Part shown: piece after piece, positions 51,452 to 61,097 of the stretch
How positions within the stretch are numbered: the first letter of the stretch is position 1
Layout: the number at the start of each line of letters is the position of its first letter
Assembly: GCF_013359775.1 (NCBI RefSeq)
Contig: NZ_JABMCI010000071.1
Location: 62,001-126,000 of the forward strand
DNA: 64,000 nt
Origin: Cellulomonas humilata
GTDB lineage: Bacteria > Actinomycetota > Actinomycetes > Actinomycetales > Cellulomonadaceae
Reading direction: 5' to 3'
Position numbers and translations under genes: made by a program
Notes under the pieces: generated by a model
Seen by the model: only the letters and a program-made list of their open reading frames with translations
Told to the model about the DNA's origin: nothing
Database searches by the model: none

Positions 51452-52609
51452 TCAGCCGTCCGTCGACTCCGTGGGCGACGGCTCCGGCGTGGGCTCCTCC
51501 CCGGCGGCCGCGAGCGCGCTCTGGAACGCCGCGATCGTGGCGGCGTCGACCGTTCCCGTGACGGGGACGCCGAGATCGGTCTGCAGAGCGCCCACCGCGG
51601 CGGTGAGGGCGTCCGTCCACTGACCGTCGACAGGGCCGTCCCAGTACCCGGCGAGCTTGAGCGTCTGTTGCAGCGCGGCGGTCGAGGCCGCTGCTGCCTG
51701 GGCAGCAGCGCCGCCCAGTGCCTCGAGGGTGGAGCGCAGTGCTGCCTCGCTCGCCTTGTCCATCGTCCCGGTCTCGGGCAGCCCGTTGGCCTCCTGCAGG
51801 GCCCGGACCGCGGCGACCGTCTGGGGGCCGTAGATCCCGTCGATCTCCCCTGCGTAGTACCCGGCGTCGCTCAGCGACTGCTGGAGCGCGACGGTGTAGG
51901 CGCTCACTGTCGCGCTCGCCTGGACCTGCTGCTCGTCGGAGAGGCACCCGGAGTCGGCGAAGAGCCGCATCCACGCGATCTCGAGGGCGACCGCGGCCGC
52001 GTTGAACTGCTCCGCCGCCTGGGGCAGCGGTGTCTCGTCGGTGATCCCGGCCCGGGCGTCGGCGAACTCGGCCTCGGCCTGCTGGACGCGGGTGACGCTG
52101 GCGGGGGCGGCTGACGCAGTCGGGTTCGTGTCGCCGGACGTCGTCTCGGGCGCAGGCTGGCCGGCTTCCGCGGCCTGCGCGGCCGCGAGCGTGGCCTCGG
52201 CGTCGGCGAGGTCGGCCTGCGCCTGGGCGAGCGCGGCCCGTGCGTCGACAGCGGCCTGGGCTGCGTCCTGCGTCTCCGCCGCGGGATCGGCAAGGTCCTC
52301 GCCGGCCACCCGGACGTCGCCGACGGTGGTCGCCGTCTGGTTGAGCACGTCCCCGTAGCGGTCCAGCGCGGTGATGTACGTCGAGCTCGCCGCGCAGAAC
52401 GCCTCGGCCGTGTCGGCCGCCTCCGCCTCGGCGTCGGCCAATGCCTCCGTCTTGGCCGTCACGTCCGCCTGCGCGATGCTCACCTCCGTTGGTTCGGGCC
52501 GGTCGGTGCACCCCGTCACGAGCAGCAGCAGACCCCCGGCCATGACGGACGCCGCGACCCGGGCGACCGTGTTCTCGCCGCCGACCCGACCGCTCCGGTC
52601 GTCACCCAT
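51452..52609 (-). CDS. Lipoprotein with two peptidoglycan-binding domains
   Basis: 385 residues. A lipobox LLLLVTGCTD is near residue 30. A long alanine-, glutamate- and aspartate-rich helical stretch (about 40-225) follows, with coiled-coil character. Then come two PG_binding_1 domains: VALQQSLSDAGYYAGEIDGIYGPQTVAAVRALQEANGL (about 241-278) and ALQQTLKLAGYWDGPVDGQWTDALTAAVGALQTDLGV (about 312-348). The C-terminus is a proline/glutamate/serine tail. It probably tethers the membrane to the wall or senses wall state. No catalytic domain is present. Confidence 0.85.
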   Translation of the reverse strand: MGDDRSGRVGGENTVARVAASVMAGGLLLLVTGCTDRPEPTEVSIAQADVTAKTEALADAEAEAADTAEAFCAASSTYITALDRYGDVLNQTATTVGDVRVAGEDLADPAAETQDAAQAAVDARAALAQAQADLADAEATLAAAQAAEAGQPAPETTSGDTNPTASAAPASVTRVQQAEAEFADARAGITDETPLPQAAEQFNAAAVALEIAWMRLFADSGCLSDEQQVQASATVSAYTVALQQSLSDAGYYAGEIDGIYGPQTVAAVRALQEANGLPETGTMDKASEAALRSTLEALGGAAAQAAAASTAALQQTLKLAGYWDGPVDGQWTDALTAAVGALQTDLGVPVTGTVDAATIAAFQSALAAAGEEPTPEPSPTESTDG

Positions 52610-52712
52610 GTCGATTCCCTTCGATCGTGTGGTCGTGCGTGGACCGACGCCTCATCCCCTACCGCGGCGGGCTCTCTCAGCCGAGCGTCTCCACGAGCGA
52701 CGAACGGACCAG

Positions 52713-53105
52713 CTAGCTGAGGACATCGCGGCCGTGGACGGTCAGCGCCCAGACCACCAGCACGTCGATCGCGATGATCACGACCGACCACACGGGGTAG
52801 TAGGGCAGCCAGGCGAAGGTGACCACCGCGCTGACGCACGCCACGATCACGCCGACGGTCCGAGCCCACACCGCACCGCCCAGCACGAAGATGCCGGCGA
52901 GGACGACGACGACGCCGACGATGGTGTGGATCCAGCCCCACGTCGTGACGTCGAAGGAGAAGATCCACTCCTGGCCGACGACGTAGAACGTGTCGTCGAA
53001 GATCGCGACCAGCCCCTGCATGACCTGGAATGCACCGGTCACCATCAACATCGTCGCGGCGAAGACAGTCACGCCGACGGCAAACCCGCTGCGGTGCTCA
53101 CTCAT
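52713..53105 (-). CDS. Small four-helix membrane protein (DUF7144-like)
   Basis: 130 residues from ATG 53105; the open frame to 53459 is spurious. Four hydrophobic segments are visible at about 9-30, 57-79, 82-102 and 105-123, with the motif GAFQVMQGLVAIFDDTFYVVGQEWIFSFDVTTWGWIHTIVGV typical of a conserved actinobacterial family. Function unknown. It overlaps the SHOCT-type gene upstream by 8 bases and likely shares a transcript with the DUF6325-type gene. Confidence 0.8.
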   Translation of the reverse strand: MSEHRSGFAVGVTVFAATMLMVTGAFQVMQGLVAIFDDTFYVVGQEWIFSFDVTTWGWIHTIVGVVVVLAGIFVLGGAVWARTVGVIVACVSAVVTFAWLPYYPVWSVVIIAIDVLVVWALTVHGRDVLS

Positions 53106-53355
53106 GGTCGAATCCTTCGCTCGTGGTGGTTGTGGTGGTGCCGGTGGTGGGTTCGCTGTCACCGAAGACCTTCCTTCGCTGACGCTCGAACTCCTCGGGG
53201 GTGGCGAGGCCGCGCTCGACCAGGTCGGCGAGCTCGGCCAGCTGGGCCGCCGGATCGACGAGCAGGGCCGCCCAGGGGTCCTCCGGCGGGTTCGCCGGCC
53301 GGGTGCGGGTGAGCAGGTCGGGGTGCTCCGTACGGGATCCGGGAACTCGGTGCAT
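53098..53355 (-). CDS. Small SHOCT-type protein
   Basis: 85 residues. The segment LAELADLVERGLATPEEFERQRRKVFG (about residues 38-64) is the SHOCT pattern: a helix, Gly, Thr/Ile, Glu-Phe and Lys/Arg. The rest is a proline-rich front and a threonine-rich tail. SHOCT segments usually sit at protein ends and are thought to aid oligomerisation. It lies 6 bases downstream of the DUF6325-type gene and overlaps the next membrane protein. Function unknown. Confidence 0.75.
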   Translation of the reverse strand: MHRVPGSRTEHPDLLTRTRPANPPEDPWAALLVDPAAQLAELADLVERGLATPEEFERQRRKVFGDSEPTTGTTTTTTSEGFDHE

Positions 53356-53361
53356 CGGCGC

Positions 53362-53838
53362 TCACCACTGCGTCCCGGGCGAGGACGTGTGCGACTCGAG
53401 CGCCGTCTGGACGCGCCGCCTGGCGATCCGCTCGCCTCCCACGATGCGCCCACCGGCAAGCTTGGCGGCCATCGAGAGGCGCGCCGCCCAGCAGCCCTCG
53501 ACCAGGAGCACCACCGCGGACGAGCCAGGACCGACCGCCAGCGCCGCGGTCGCGATGTCGTGGGCGCTGAGCAGTCCCCCGACCTCTCCTTCGACGTCGC
53601 GCAGGCCCGCCAGGCTGTCGACGTCCTCGAGCTCGAGCACCGTCAGTCCGCCCCCCTGCGCGCTCCTGGTCACGCAGACGAGATCGATGATCCGGATGGC
53701 CGAGGCCTCGACCAGCTCCCGGAGAGCGGGAACCAGACGGTCCAGCGCTTCGAGGTCGGGCACGGCGACGACGAGGTACTCGACCAGGTCGGCGTCGGGT
53801 GCGTCGTCCACCGGGCGTCGACCGGCCGCGTCACTCAT
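53362..53838 (-). CDS. DUF6325/DUF1269-like protein
   Basis: 158 residues. The pattern DLVEYLVVAVPDLEALDRLVPALRELVEASAIRIIDLVCV (about residues 17-56) followed by VGGLLSAHDIATAALAVGPGSSAVVLLVEGCWAARLSMAA (about 85-124) is that of DUF6325, related to DUF1269 stress-membrane proteins. Their role is unknown. It heads a three-gene minus-strand set with SHOCT and DUF7144-like genes, just downstream of the large LuxR regulator gene. Confidence 0.78.
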   Translation of the reverse strand: MSDAAGRRPVDDAPDADLVEYLVVAVPDLEALDRLVPALRELVEASAIRIIDLVCVTRSAQGGGLTVLELEDVDSLAGLRDVEGEVGGLLSAHDIATAALAVGPGSSAVVLLVEGCWAARLSMAAKLAGGRIVGGERIARRRVQTALESHTSSPGTQW

Positions 53839-53954
53839 CGACTCGTCCGGGGCGAAGGAGAGGAATCACCGTGTCATCGTCGGGTCGTGCCAGGTGGGCT
53901 GACACCACCCTGCACGGGGTGATCGCGACCGTCAGCCCCGGCGCCGGCTCCCGA

Positions 53955-56579
53955 TCACCGCACTCTGCTCTCGCTGTGGAGGTGCCGGGCGATGTCGGCC
54001 GCCTCGAACCGCGAGCCGACACCCAGCTTCCGGTAGATGACCCTGAGGTGGAACTTCAGCGTGTTCACGCTGATGTACAAATCGTCGGCGATCTCGGGGA
54101 GCGTCAGCCGGCTCGGCAGTATCCGGAGGACGCCGAGCTCGCGCTCGGTGAGGTGCTCTCCGGGCGGGCTCGGGTCGGCCACGGACGTCGCCGCGTGCGG
54201 TGACGCTGCTCTCCTGACCCGGTCGAGCCAGGTCGCGGGAGCCATGACGGCCTGGACCTCGAGAAGCTCGAGGACGTCGGCGCCCTCGGCGGCGACCGTC
54301 TGCACGAGCCCGACGTCGGTCGACAGGGCGATAGCGTTGGCGGCCCGCTCCAGGGCGAGCGAGCGGGATCCCGCTGCTCGGGCTCGCAGCAGTTCGCGCA
54401 CCACCTCGTGGCGCGGGCAGCGCGGCAGCGCCTTCTCGAGCAGCGCCTCGGCGCCGGCCCCGTCGCCCTCCGCGAGCCGGACGCGGGCCAGCCCCACCCC
54501 ACTCCAGAAGGGGTCCTCCACCTGCGCGGCCCAGTTCTGCGCATCGTCGATCCGGCCGGCGGTGAGGCACAGGACGGTCCCCGTCCGCGCCAGCCACGTC
54601 AGGCCACCCGGTCCCGCGAACTCGCTGCGCACGAACTCGTGGGCGCGTTCGAAGCACTCGTCGGCGGCCGCGAGATCCCCGTCGTCGATCCGGAGCTCGG
54701 TCAGCTGGAGCATCGCCAGGCACTGCGCGTGCGTGACCGGGTCGCGCCACGGAGGGGAGCAGGACGTCAGCTCCGTCACGGCTCGTGCTCGGTCACCCAG
54801 CTCGCGGTGGGCGATCGCCTCGGCGATACCCAGCTCCGCGGACAGGATCGTCATCGAGCCCACCGCGACGACGTCCCGGACGCCCGCGGCGATGCGCAGC
54901 GCATCCACCGGTCGGCCCGCGAGCACCTCGCCCAAGGCGTGGATGCCCTCGTACCTGAGCCGACGCTCCGGGTCCGCGCCGAGCTCCAGCCGGATCTGCT
55001 CCAGCTGCCCGGAGTCGTCGTCCCACCGCTCGTCGAGCGCCACCTCGCGCGCGAGCATGTTCCAGCCGAACCGCCCCAGCTCGTCGGAGCGGACGTCCTC
55101 CCCCAGCAGGGCCATCGACTCCGTCGTCAGCTCACGGCTCCTGCTCCAGTCGCCGGTCACGGTGGCGGCGATGGACCGCAGCATCGTCAGCCGCCCGACC
55201 TGCGTCCGAGCCTCCCCGTCACGGTGCTCTCGTGCCCCTCCCGCCCGGACGGTCTCGAGGAAGCGGCCCTTGTCCACGAGCAGATGGCACCACGCGAACT
55301 CGATCAGCGCCTGCAGGTCCGTCGAGGCGAGATTGAGCGGGATCAGGGCGAGGGTGTGTGCGATCGTCGCCTCGCGCCCGGAGTCGTACAGCTCTTCGAC
55401 GCGGCCGGCGAGCAGCCGCAGCGCGTCGCGTGGCCGGCCGGCGAGGATCCAGTGCTCCAGGGCCGTGGCCACCTCGTCGGCTTCCTCGAACCATCGCGCT
55501 GCGCGTGCATGCTGGTCAGCCACCCGTTGCGGCGACCTGCGCGCTGCCTCGGCGAGGAGCTCGTCCCGGACCACGGAGTGCACCTCGAACCATCCCGACG
55601 GCCCGAGCCTGGTGACGAACAGGCCGCGTGCCTCGGCCTCCAGCAGGAGCTGCCCGGCATCGCCCCGCCCGGTGAGCGCGGCAGCCAGCGAGGCATCGGT
55701 CCGCTTGGCGACGCAGGTGTCCAGCAGGACGTCCACGACGTCGGGACGCTCGGCGCCCAGCACCTCGCGCCACACGTAGTCGGAGAAGAGGAGCCCCCGC
55801 GTGTCGACTCGAGGCATGGCCGCGGGCTGCGCCCGGTCCGACCGCGACGCGAGCGCCGAGAGCTGCAGACCCGCGGCCCAGCCACCGGCTCGAGCCACCA
55901 CCTCGCCGACCTGGTCCTGCGCCAGGGAGGCATCCAGCCGGGCGAGCATCGACGTGGCTTCCTGTGGGGAGAACCGGAGCTCGGCGAACTGGACCTCGGA
56001 CAGCTGCCCGCGGACGCGGAGCCGGTCGACGGGCAGCTTTGGCGTCCGTCGCGACAGCAGCACGACGTGGAGCCAGGCGGGGATCGACGTCAGGAAGTGC
56101 GCCATGGACCGGACGATGCCGTCGTCGTCGTCGACCACGTGGACGTCGTCGATGACCAGCACCGCCGAGTCCGGATGGTCCGACTGCTCCAGCCCGGCGA
56201 GGAGCACGGCCACCGCCGCGTCCGGTGAGCCAGGGCGACGCGCGCCGCGGGCCACGGGCTCCCACCCGTCGACGAGCACGCCGAGCGCGGCGGTGACACC
56301 AGCCCAGAGCTGGCCGCCGTCCCGGTCCGTCTCGTCGACCGAGAGCCACGCGCTCGGGACAGCGGCCGACGAGAGCCAGTCGGCCAGCAACGACGTCTTG
56401 CCCGATCCCGCGGGCGCCACCACCACGGTGATGGGTGCGCACGTGGCCTGGTCGAGGAGCTCGACCAGGCGGGGCCGTCGCACGTAGCGGGCCGGGTTGG
56501 GTGGGGCATGGAGCCGCGTCCCACAGACCGAGGTCACGGCCTCGGCGGGAAGGCGCCCGCCCGATCCGCTGCGCGTCAC
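53955..56579 (-). CDS. MalT-like LuxR-family transcriptional regulator
   Basis: 874 residues from GTG 56579, which has a run of eight G just upstream. The N-terminal STAND ATPase has Walker A VVAPAGSGKTSLLADWL near residue 54 and Walker B SAVLVIDDVHVVDDDD near 141. The centre is a long helical, TPR-like region. The C-terminus has the LuxR helix-turn-helix LTERELGVLRILPSRLTLPEIADDLYISVNTLKFHLRVIYRKLGVGSR. MalT-type proteins bind an inducer and ATP, then activate promoters. The target is unknown; the neighbouring envelope genes and peptidase/transporter set are candidates. The N-terminus CGTRLHAPPNPARYVRRPRL is typical. Confidence 0.9.
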   Translation of the reverse strand: MTRSGSGGRLPAEAVTSVCGTRLHAPPNPARYVRRPRLVELLDQATCAPITVVVAPAGSGKTSLLADWLSSAAVPSAWLSVDETDRDGGQLWAGVTAALGVLVDGWEPVARGARRPGSPDAAVAVLLAGLEQSDHPDSAVLVIDDVHVVDDDDGIVRSMAHFLTSIPAWLHVVLLSRRTPKLPVDRLRVRGQLSEVQFAELRFSPQEATSMLARLDASLAQDQVGEVVARAGGWAAGLQLSALASRSDRAQPAAMPRVDTRGLLFSDYVWREVLGAERPDVVDVLLDTCVAKRTDASLAAALTGRGDAGQLLLEAEARGLFVTRLGPSGWFEVHSVVRDELLAEAARRSPQRVADQHARAARWFEEADEVATALEHWILAGRPRDALRLLAGRVEELYDSGREATIAHTLALIPLNLASTDLQALIEFAWCHLLVDKGRFLETVRAGGAREHRDGEARTQVGRLTMLRSIAATVTGDWSRSRELTTESMALLGEDVRSDELGRFGWNMLAREVALDERWDDDSGQLEQIRLELGADPERRLRYEGIHALGEVLAGRPVDALRIAAGVRDVVAVGSMTILSAELGIAEAIAHRELGDRARAVTELTSCSPPWRDPVTHAQCLAMLQLTELRIDDGDLAAADECFERAHEFVRSEFAGPGGLTWLARTGTVLCLTAGRIDDAQNWAAQVEDPFWSGVGLARVRLAEGDGAGAEALLEKALPRCPRHEVVRELLRARAAGSRSLALERAANAIALSTDVGLVQTVAAEGADVLELLEVQAVMAPATWLDRVRRAASPHAATSVADPSPPGEHLTERELGVLRILPSRLTLPEIADDLYISVNTLKFHLRVIYRKLGVGSRFEAADIARHLHSESRVR

Positions 56580-56737
56580 GGGACCCCCCCCTTGACCGGC
56601 AAGAGCTCTAGCTCGAACTCGATCATTGCGGACATGTCGGTCGATGACCAGCACCGACGCCCGACGGAGCGTCGGCGGTCCGTCCCACCCGGTCGAGGAT
56701 GGGGACCACCTACCCGGGCGGCTGCCATTCTCGCCAG

Positions 56738-57853
56738 ATGGCTACGGTGCTGCGAGACGGCGTCGATCGCGAGCGACTCCTTCGCACGTTCCTCGACCTC
56801 GTCGCGATCGACAGTCCGACGGGTCACGAGCAGGAGATCGGGCACGACCTGGAAGCCCGGTTCGCCGACCTGGGCTGTGCCGTGCGGCGAGACCACGTCG
56901 GCAACCTCGTGGCCGTCCGTGCCGGCTCCCCCGACCGCACGATCCTCGTCTCGACGCACATGGACACCGCCGGGACCGATCGGGGCATCAGGCCGGTCGT
57001 GGGTGCCGACGGCATCGTCCGGACCGACGGCTCGACGATCCTCGGTGCCGACGACAAGTCCGGGATCGCCGGCTGCCTGGAGGTCCTCACGCTCCTGCGC
57101 GACCACCCTGACGTGACCGCACCCACGATCGAGTTCGTCGTCACCGTCGGCGAGGAGCGCGGGCTGGTCGGCTCCCGGCAGCTCGACGTGGAGCTGCTCA
57201 GGGCGAGCCACGGGTTCGTGCTCGACACCGCGGGAGCCATGGGCTCGATCACCTACTGGTCGCCCACGTCCGTGTACCTGACGATCACCTTCGTCGGCAG
57301 GAAGGCCCACGCCGGCGTCGAGCCGGAGAAGGGCATCAACGCCGTGAAGGTCGCCGCGGAGGCGGTCGCCGCGATGCCGCTGGGGCGGATCGACGAGGAG
57401 ACGGTCGCGAACATCGGGACGTTCACGGGCGGCGAGGCGCGCAACATCGTGCCCGGCTCGGTCGTCCTCGAGGGGATGGCACGCAGCCACGACCAGCACA
57501 AGCTCGACCGTCAGCTCCACGCCATGCGCTACGCGTGCCAGGTCGCCGCCGACCGCCACGGCGCGTCCGTCGACTTCGGCATCGAGACCATCTACCAGAC
57601 CTACAAGATCGACGAGGACGCCGTGCCCTACCGCGAGGCGGCCGCAGCGATCCGCTCGGTCGGCCTCGACGTGGTGCCCCGCAAGTCCGGCGGCGGGACC
57701 GACGGGAACTTCTTCAACGCCCAGGGCATCCCCTGCGTCGCGCTGCCGACCGGGATGGTCGACGAGCACGCGACCTCCGAGCACATCGCCGTCGACGACA
57801 TGGTCCTCGCCTGCCGGGTGCTCCTGGCCATCGTCACCGGAGACCCCCGATGA
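56738..57853 (+). CDS. M20-family peptidase (tripeptidase T-like)
   Basis: 371 residues from ATG 56738; the longer frame from 56699 lacks conserved sequence. The zinc site is visible: VSTHMDTAG near residue 72, ILGADDKSGIAG near 104, TVGEERGLVG near 138 (catalytic and bridging glutamates), LDTAGAMG near 162 and DEHATSEHIAV near 343. The middle GRKAHAGVEPEKGINAVKVAAEAVA is the dimerisation domain. PepT-type enzymes remove N-terminal residues of tripeptides in the cytosol. It starts a five-gene plus-strand set ending in an exporter. Confidence 0.87.
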   Translation: MATVLRDGVDRERLLRTFLDLVAIDSPTGHEQEIGHDLEARFADLGCAVRRDHVGNLVAVRAGSPDRTILVSTHMDTAGTDRGIRPVVGADGIVRTDGSTILGADDKSGIAGCLEVLTLLRDHPDVTAPTIEFVVTVGEERGLVGSRQLDVELLRASHGFVLDTAGAMGSITYWSPTSVYLTITFVGRKAHAGVEPEKGINAVKVAAEAVAAMPLGRIDEETVANIGTFTGGEARNIVPGSVVLEGMARSHDQHKLDRQLHAMRYACQVAADRHGASVDFGIETIYQTYKIDEDAVPYREAAAAIRSVGLDVVPRKSGGGTDGNFFNAQGIPCVALPTGMVDEHATSEHIAVDDMVLACRVLLAIVTGDPR

Positions 57854-58254
57854 GGCCGCGGCCCAGCACCTGGCTCGGTGTCGTCGTGGTCGCCACCGCG
57901 ACCGTCGCCGGGTGCTCCGAGCCTGCCGAACAGGACCCCTGCGTGAGCTACGCCGCGCTCACCGCCACGGTCGACGACCTGCGAGAGCTGGTCGAGTCCG
58001 ACGGTGAGCCCGCCAGCGTGGCGGCCAAGGCGGTCGCGGCGAAGGCGCAGCTGAACCAGCTCGAGGCGCTCTCGGAGGACCGCGTCGACGCCGCGGCCTC
58101 CCGGCTCCGCACGGCCGTCGACGACCTCCAGCTGGCCGCGGGCTCCGAGGCTCAGGACTCCGCGGCGCCGCTGCTGTCGGCGGCGGTCGACGACGTGCGG
58201 GACGCCTTCGCGGCCCTGGCGGAGTCGCTCGACACGCAGTGCACCACCGGATGA
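57850..58254 (+). CDS. Small lipoprotein of unknown function
   Basis: 134 residues from ATG 57850, overlapping the peptidase stop (ATGA). The signal peptide ends TVAGCSEP near residue 22 with a lipid-modified cysteine. The mature part is alanine- and aspartate-rich helix (TATVDDLRELVESDG, AASRLRTAVDDLQLAAGSE, AVDDVRDAFAALAESL), with two further cysteines near both ends (DPCVSY and DTQCTTG). This resembles helical-bundle lipoproteins seen with envelope systems. No known domain is recognised. Confidence 0.75.
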   Translation: MRPRPSTWLGVVVVATATVAGCSEPAEQDPCVSYAALTATVDDLRELVESDGEPASVAAKAVAAKAQLNQLEALSEDRVDAAASRLRTAVDDLQLAAGSEAQDSAAPLLSAAVDDVRDAFAALAESLDTQCTTG

Positions 58255-58285
58255 CCGCGCTGGGGACTGGGACGGAGGAATCGGC

Positions 58286-59720
58286 ATGAGCGTGAGCTTC
58301 GTACTCGAGGCCCTGGTGGTGCTCGGCGCCATCGTGATGGGCACCCGGGCCGGCGGTGTCGGCGTCGGGCTCTGGGGCGGCCTGGGCACGTTCGTCCTCG
58401 TCTTCGTCTTCGGCGAGGCACCGGGCGAGCCACCCGCCGCCGCGATGGCGATCATCCTCGCCGTCGTCACGAGCGCCGCCCTGATGCAGGCCGCCGGAGG
58501 GATCGACTGGATGGTCAGCGTCGCGGCGCGGGTCATCGAGCGGCGCCCGAAGCAGATCACCCTCATCGCGCCCCTGACCGCCTTCGCGTTCTCCGTGGGC
58601 GCCGGGACGAGCAACATCATCTATCCGCTGCTGCCGGTGATCTACGACGTCTCCTACAAGAACCACATCCGACCGTCCCGCCCGCTGACCGTGACCGTGG
58701 TGCAGTCAGGCATCGCGCTCGCGGCCTCGCCCGTCTCCGCGGCGATGGCCGCGATGCTGACGTTGACCGACGTCGAGCCGTACAACCTGGGGCTGACCCA
58801 GATCCTCGCGATCACGATCCCAGCGTGCGTGATCGGCATCGTCGTCACGTCCCTCGTGGTCAACCGGATGTGGAAGGACCTCGACGACGACCCCGAGGTC
58901 CAGGCCAAGATCGCGTCCGGGGAGCTCGTCGCGCCCCCGGCCGTGGCCGTCGGGGTCCCCGCCGGGGCGGTGTCGTCCGGCAGCGCAGGCCTCGGTCCGG
59001 ACGTCACCGGTCCGTCGGGGGTCGCCGAGCCGACACCCGCCTCGGCGCAGCTCACCTACACGCGTGCCGGTCGGAACTCCGCGCTCGTGTTCTTCGCCGG
59101 GGTCGTGGCGATCGTGATCCTCGGCCTGTTCCCCGGGCTGCGCCCCTCGTTCGAGGTCACCGACGTGGGCACGGTGTCGCTCGACATGACCAACACCATC
59201 GTCCTGGTGATGTTCGTCGTGGGCGTCATCATCCTGTTCGTCGGGCGGCCCGGACGTGAAGACGGTGCCGGACCAGTCGGTGTTCAAGGCCGGCATGATC
59301 TCGGCGATCGCCCTCTTCGGCATCGCCTGGCTCACGGCCACGTTCATCGCCGCGCACGAGGAGTTCATCATCAGCACGGTCGGGGCCTGGGTCACCGACT
59401 GGCGGTTCCTCTTCGCGCTCGCCGTGTTCCTCGTCGCCGCGCTCACCACCAGCCAGTCGACGGCCACGCGGACCATGGTGCCGATCGGTCTCGCTGTCGG
59501 CCTGCCACCCGGTGTCGTGACCGGCATGTGGGCCGGTGCGCTGGGCGGCGTCTACACCCTCCCGGCCAACGGCACGCAGATCGCCGCCGCGAACTTCGAC
59601 CTCACGGGCACGACGAAGCTGGGCACCAAGCTGATCGACCACAGCTTCTTCATCCCGATGCTCGTGCTGTCGGTGACGACGATCATCGTCGGCTCCGTCA
59701 TCGGGGCTGTCTTCTTCTGA
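58286..59720 (+). pseudogene. Dcu-type C4-dicarboxylate transporter, frameshifted
   Basis: The frame from ATG 58286 (GGAGG upstream) encodes about 322 residues of a DcuA/DcuB-like protein: FVLEALVVLGAIVMGTRAGGVGVGLWGGLG, then AFSVGAGTSNIIYPLLPVIYDVSYKNHIRPSRPLT (about 98-132). Near 59248-59253, at CCCGGACG, the frame moves: removing one G restores GRPDVKTVPDQSVFKAGMIS and the C-terminal half ending at 59720 (GGVYTLPANGTQIAAANFD, SFFIPMLVLSVTTIIVG). The joined product of about 478 residues has the full family length. It would carry aspartate, fumarate, malate or succinate. Either the gene is broken or the base is a sequencing error. Confidence 0.85.
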
Positions 59721-59747
59721 CCTGTCGAGGAGAGAACGGAGCACGTC

Positions 59748-61097
59748 GTGCAGACGAAGGATCAGATCGCGGGCAAGGCGGCCGACCTGATGCCCGGCCT
59801 CCTCGAGGACCTGCACACGCTCGTCGCCATCCCCTCCGTCGCGTTCCCCGGCTACCCCGCCGAGCCCGTGCAGCGGATGGGCGAGCAGACGCTCCGCCTG
59901 TTCCAGGCGGCCGGCTTCACCGACGCGCGCCTCATGGACGTGCCGACGGGGTACTCCCCCATCTACGGGGAGATCGAAGGACCGGAGGGCTCGCCGGTGG
60001 TGGTGCTCTACGCCCACTACGACGTCCAGCCGGCTCCGGCCGAGCAGGGCTGGACCAGCGACCCGTGGACGGCGACGCGCAAGGACGACGGACGGATCTA
60101 CGGGCGGGGCGCCGCCGACGACATCGGAGGCCTGATCATCCACCTCGGCACCCTGGGCGTCTTCGACGGGAAGCCGCCGTGCACGGTCAAGCTGATCCTG
60201 GAGGGGATGGAGGAGACCGAGAGCAACCTCGAGGCCTTCGTCGAGGCGCACCCGGACCTGTTCGACTGCGACCTGTTCATCATCTGCGACATGGGCAACC
60301 TGCGCGTCGGTGAGCCGGTCCTGACCACCGCGCTGCGCGGCGACGTCGCCTGCGTGGTCACCGTCAGCACGCTCGAGCACCCGCTGCACTCCGGGGTCTT
60401 CGGCGGCCCTGCACCCGACGCCATGATGGCGCTCGCCCGTCTCCTGGCCACGTTGCACGACGACGCCGGCGACGTGGCCGTCGACGGGGTCACGTCGACC
60501 ACCTGGGCGGGCGAGGACCTGAGCGCCGACGACCTGCGGGCCAGCGCCGACGTGCTGGACGGGGTCAGCCTCACCGGGACGGGTCCCATCAGCGCCCGGC
60601 TCTGGGCGCGCCACTCGGTGAACGTGATCGGGCTCGACATGACGAGCATCGCGGGCTCGTCAAACGTCCTCATCCCCCAGGCCAGCGCCAAGATCTCCAT
60701 GCGCATCGTGCCCGGCTCCGACCCGCAGCAGGAGCTCGACGCCCTGGTGACGCACCTGGAGGCGCACGTCCCCTGGGGCGCGAAGGTCGAGGTCCAGCGC
60801 ACCAAGGCCGCACCCGCGTTCACCTGCGCGACCGACGGCCCCGCGTACGCCGCTGCCCGAGAGGCCATGACCGAGGCCTTCGGCGCGTCCGTCGGCGAGG
60901 CCGGCTGCGGCGGCTCCATCCCGCTGCTGCGCACGCTCGAGTCCGTCGCCCCCCGCGCGGAGTTCATCCTCTGGGGTCCCGAGGACGTCGCGCTGTCCCG
61001 GATCCACGCGTCCGACGAGAGCGTCGACCCCGCCGAGATCGAGACGATGGTCGTCGCGCAGGCGCTCCTGCTGCAGAACCTGGGTCGGCGCCTGTGA
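59748..61097 (+). CDS. M20-family dipeptidase
   Basis: 449 residues, GTG start. The zinc site is present: VLYAHYDVQPAP near residue 84, GRGAADDIGGLI near 118, EGMEETES near 151, ICDMGNLRVGEP near 178 and SRIHASDESVDP near 418. The lid domain contains TLEHPLHSGVFGGPAPDAM near 203. It resembles dipeptidases of the carnosinase/PepV-like group. The substrate is unknown; a neighbour that moves C4-dicarboxylates suggests aspartyl or N-acyl-aspartate peptides, but this is a guess. It starts 27 bases after the transporter and overlaps the next gene. Confidence 0.87.
   Translation: MQTKDQIAGKAADLMPGLLEDLHTLVAIPSVAFPGYPAEPVQRMGEQTLRLFQAAGFTDARLMDVPTGYSPIYGEIEGPEGSPVVVLYAHYDVQPAPAEQGWTSDPWTATRKDDGRIYGRGAADDIGGLIIHLGTLGVFDGKPPCTVKLILEGMEETESNLEAFVEAHPDLFDCDLFIICDMGNLRVGEPVLTTALRGDVACVVTVSTLEHPLHSGVFGGPAPDAMMALARLLATLHDDAGDVAVDGVTSTTWAGEDLSADDLRASADVLDGVSLTGTGPISARLWARHSVNVIGLDMTSIAGSSNVLIPQASAKISMRIVPGSDPQQELDALVTHLEAHVPWGAKVEVQRTKAAPAFTCATDGPAYAAAREAMTEAFGASVGEAGCGGSIPLLRTLESVAPRAEFILWGPEDVALSRIHASDESVDPAEIETMVVAQALLLQNLGRRL

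Noticed and set aside
58286..60313. Read-through of the Dcu frame to 60313
   Set aside because: After 59250 it encodes arginine-rich nonsense across the real C-terminal half and the dipeptidase gene.
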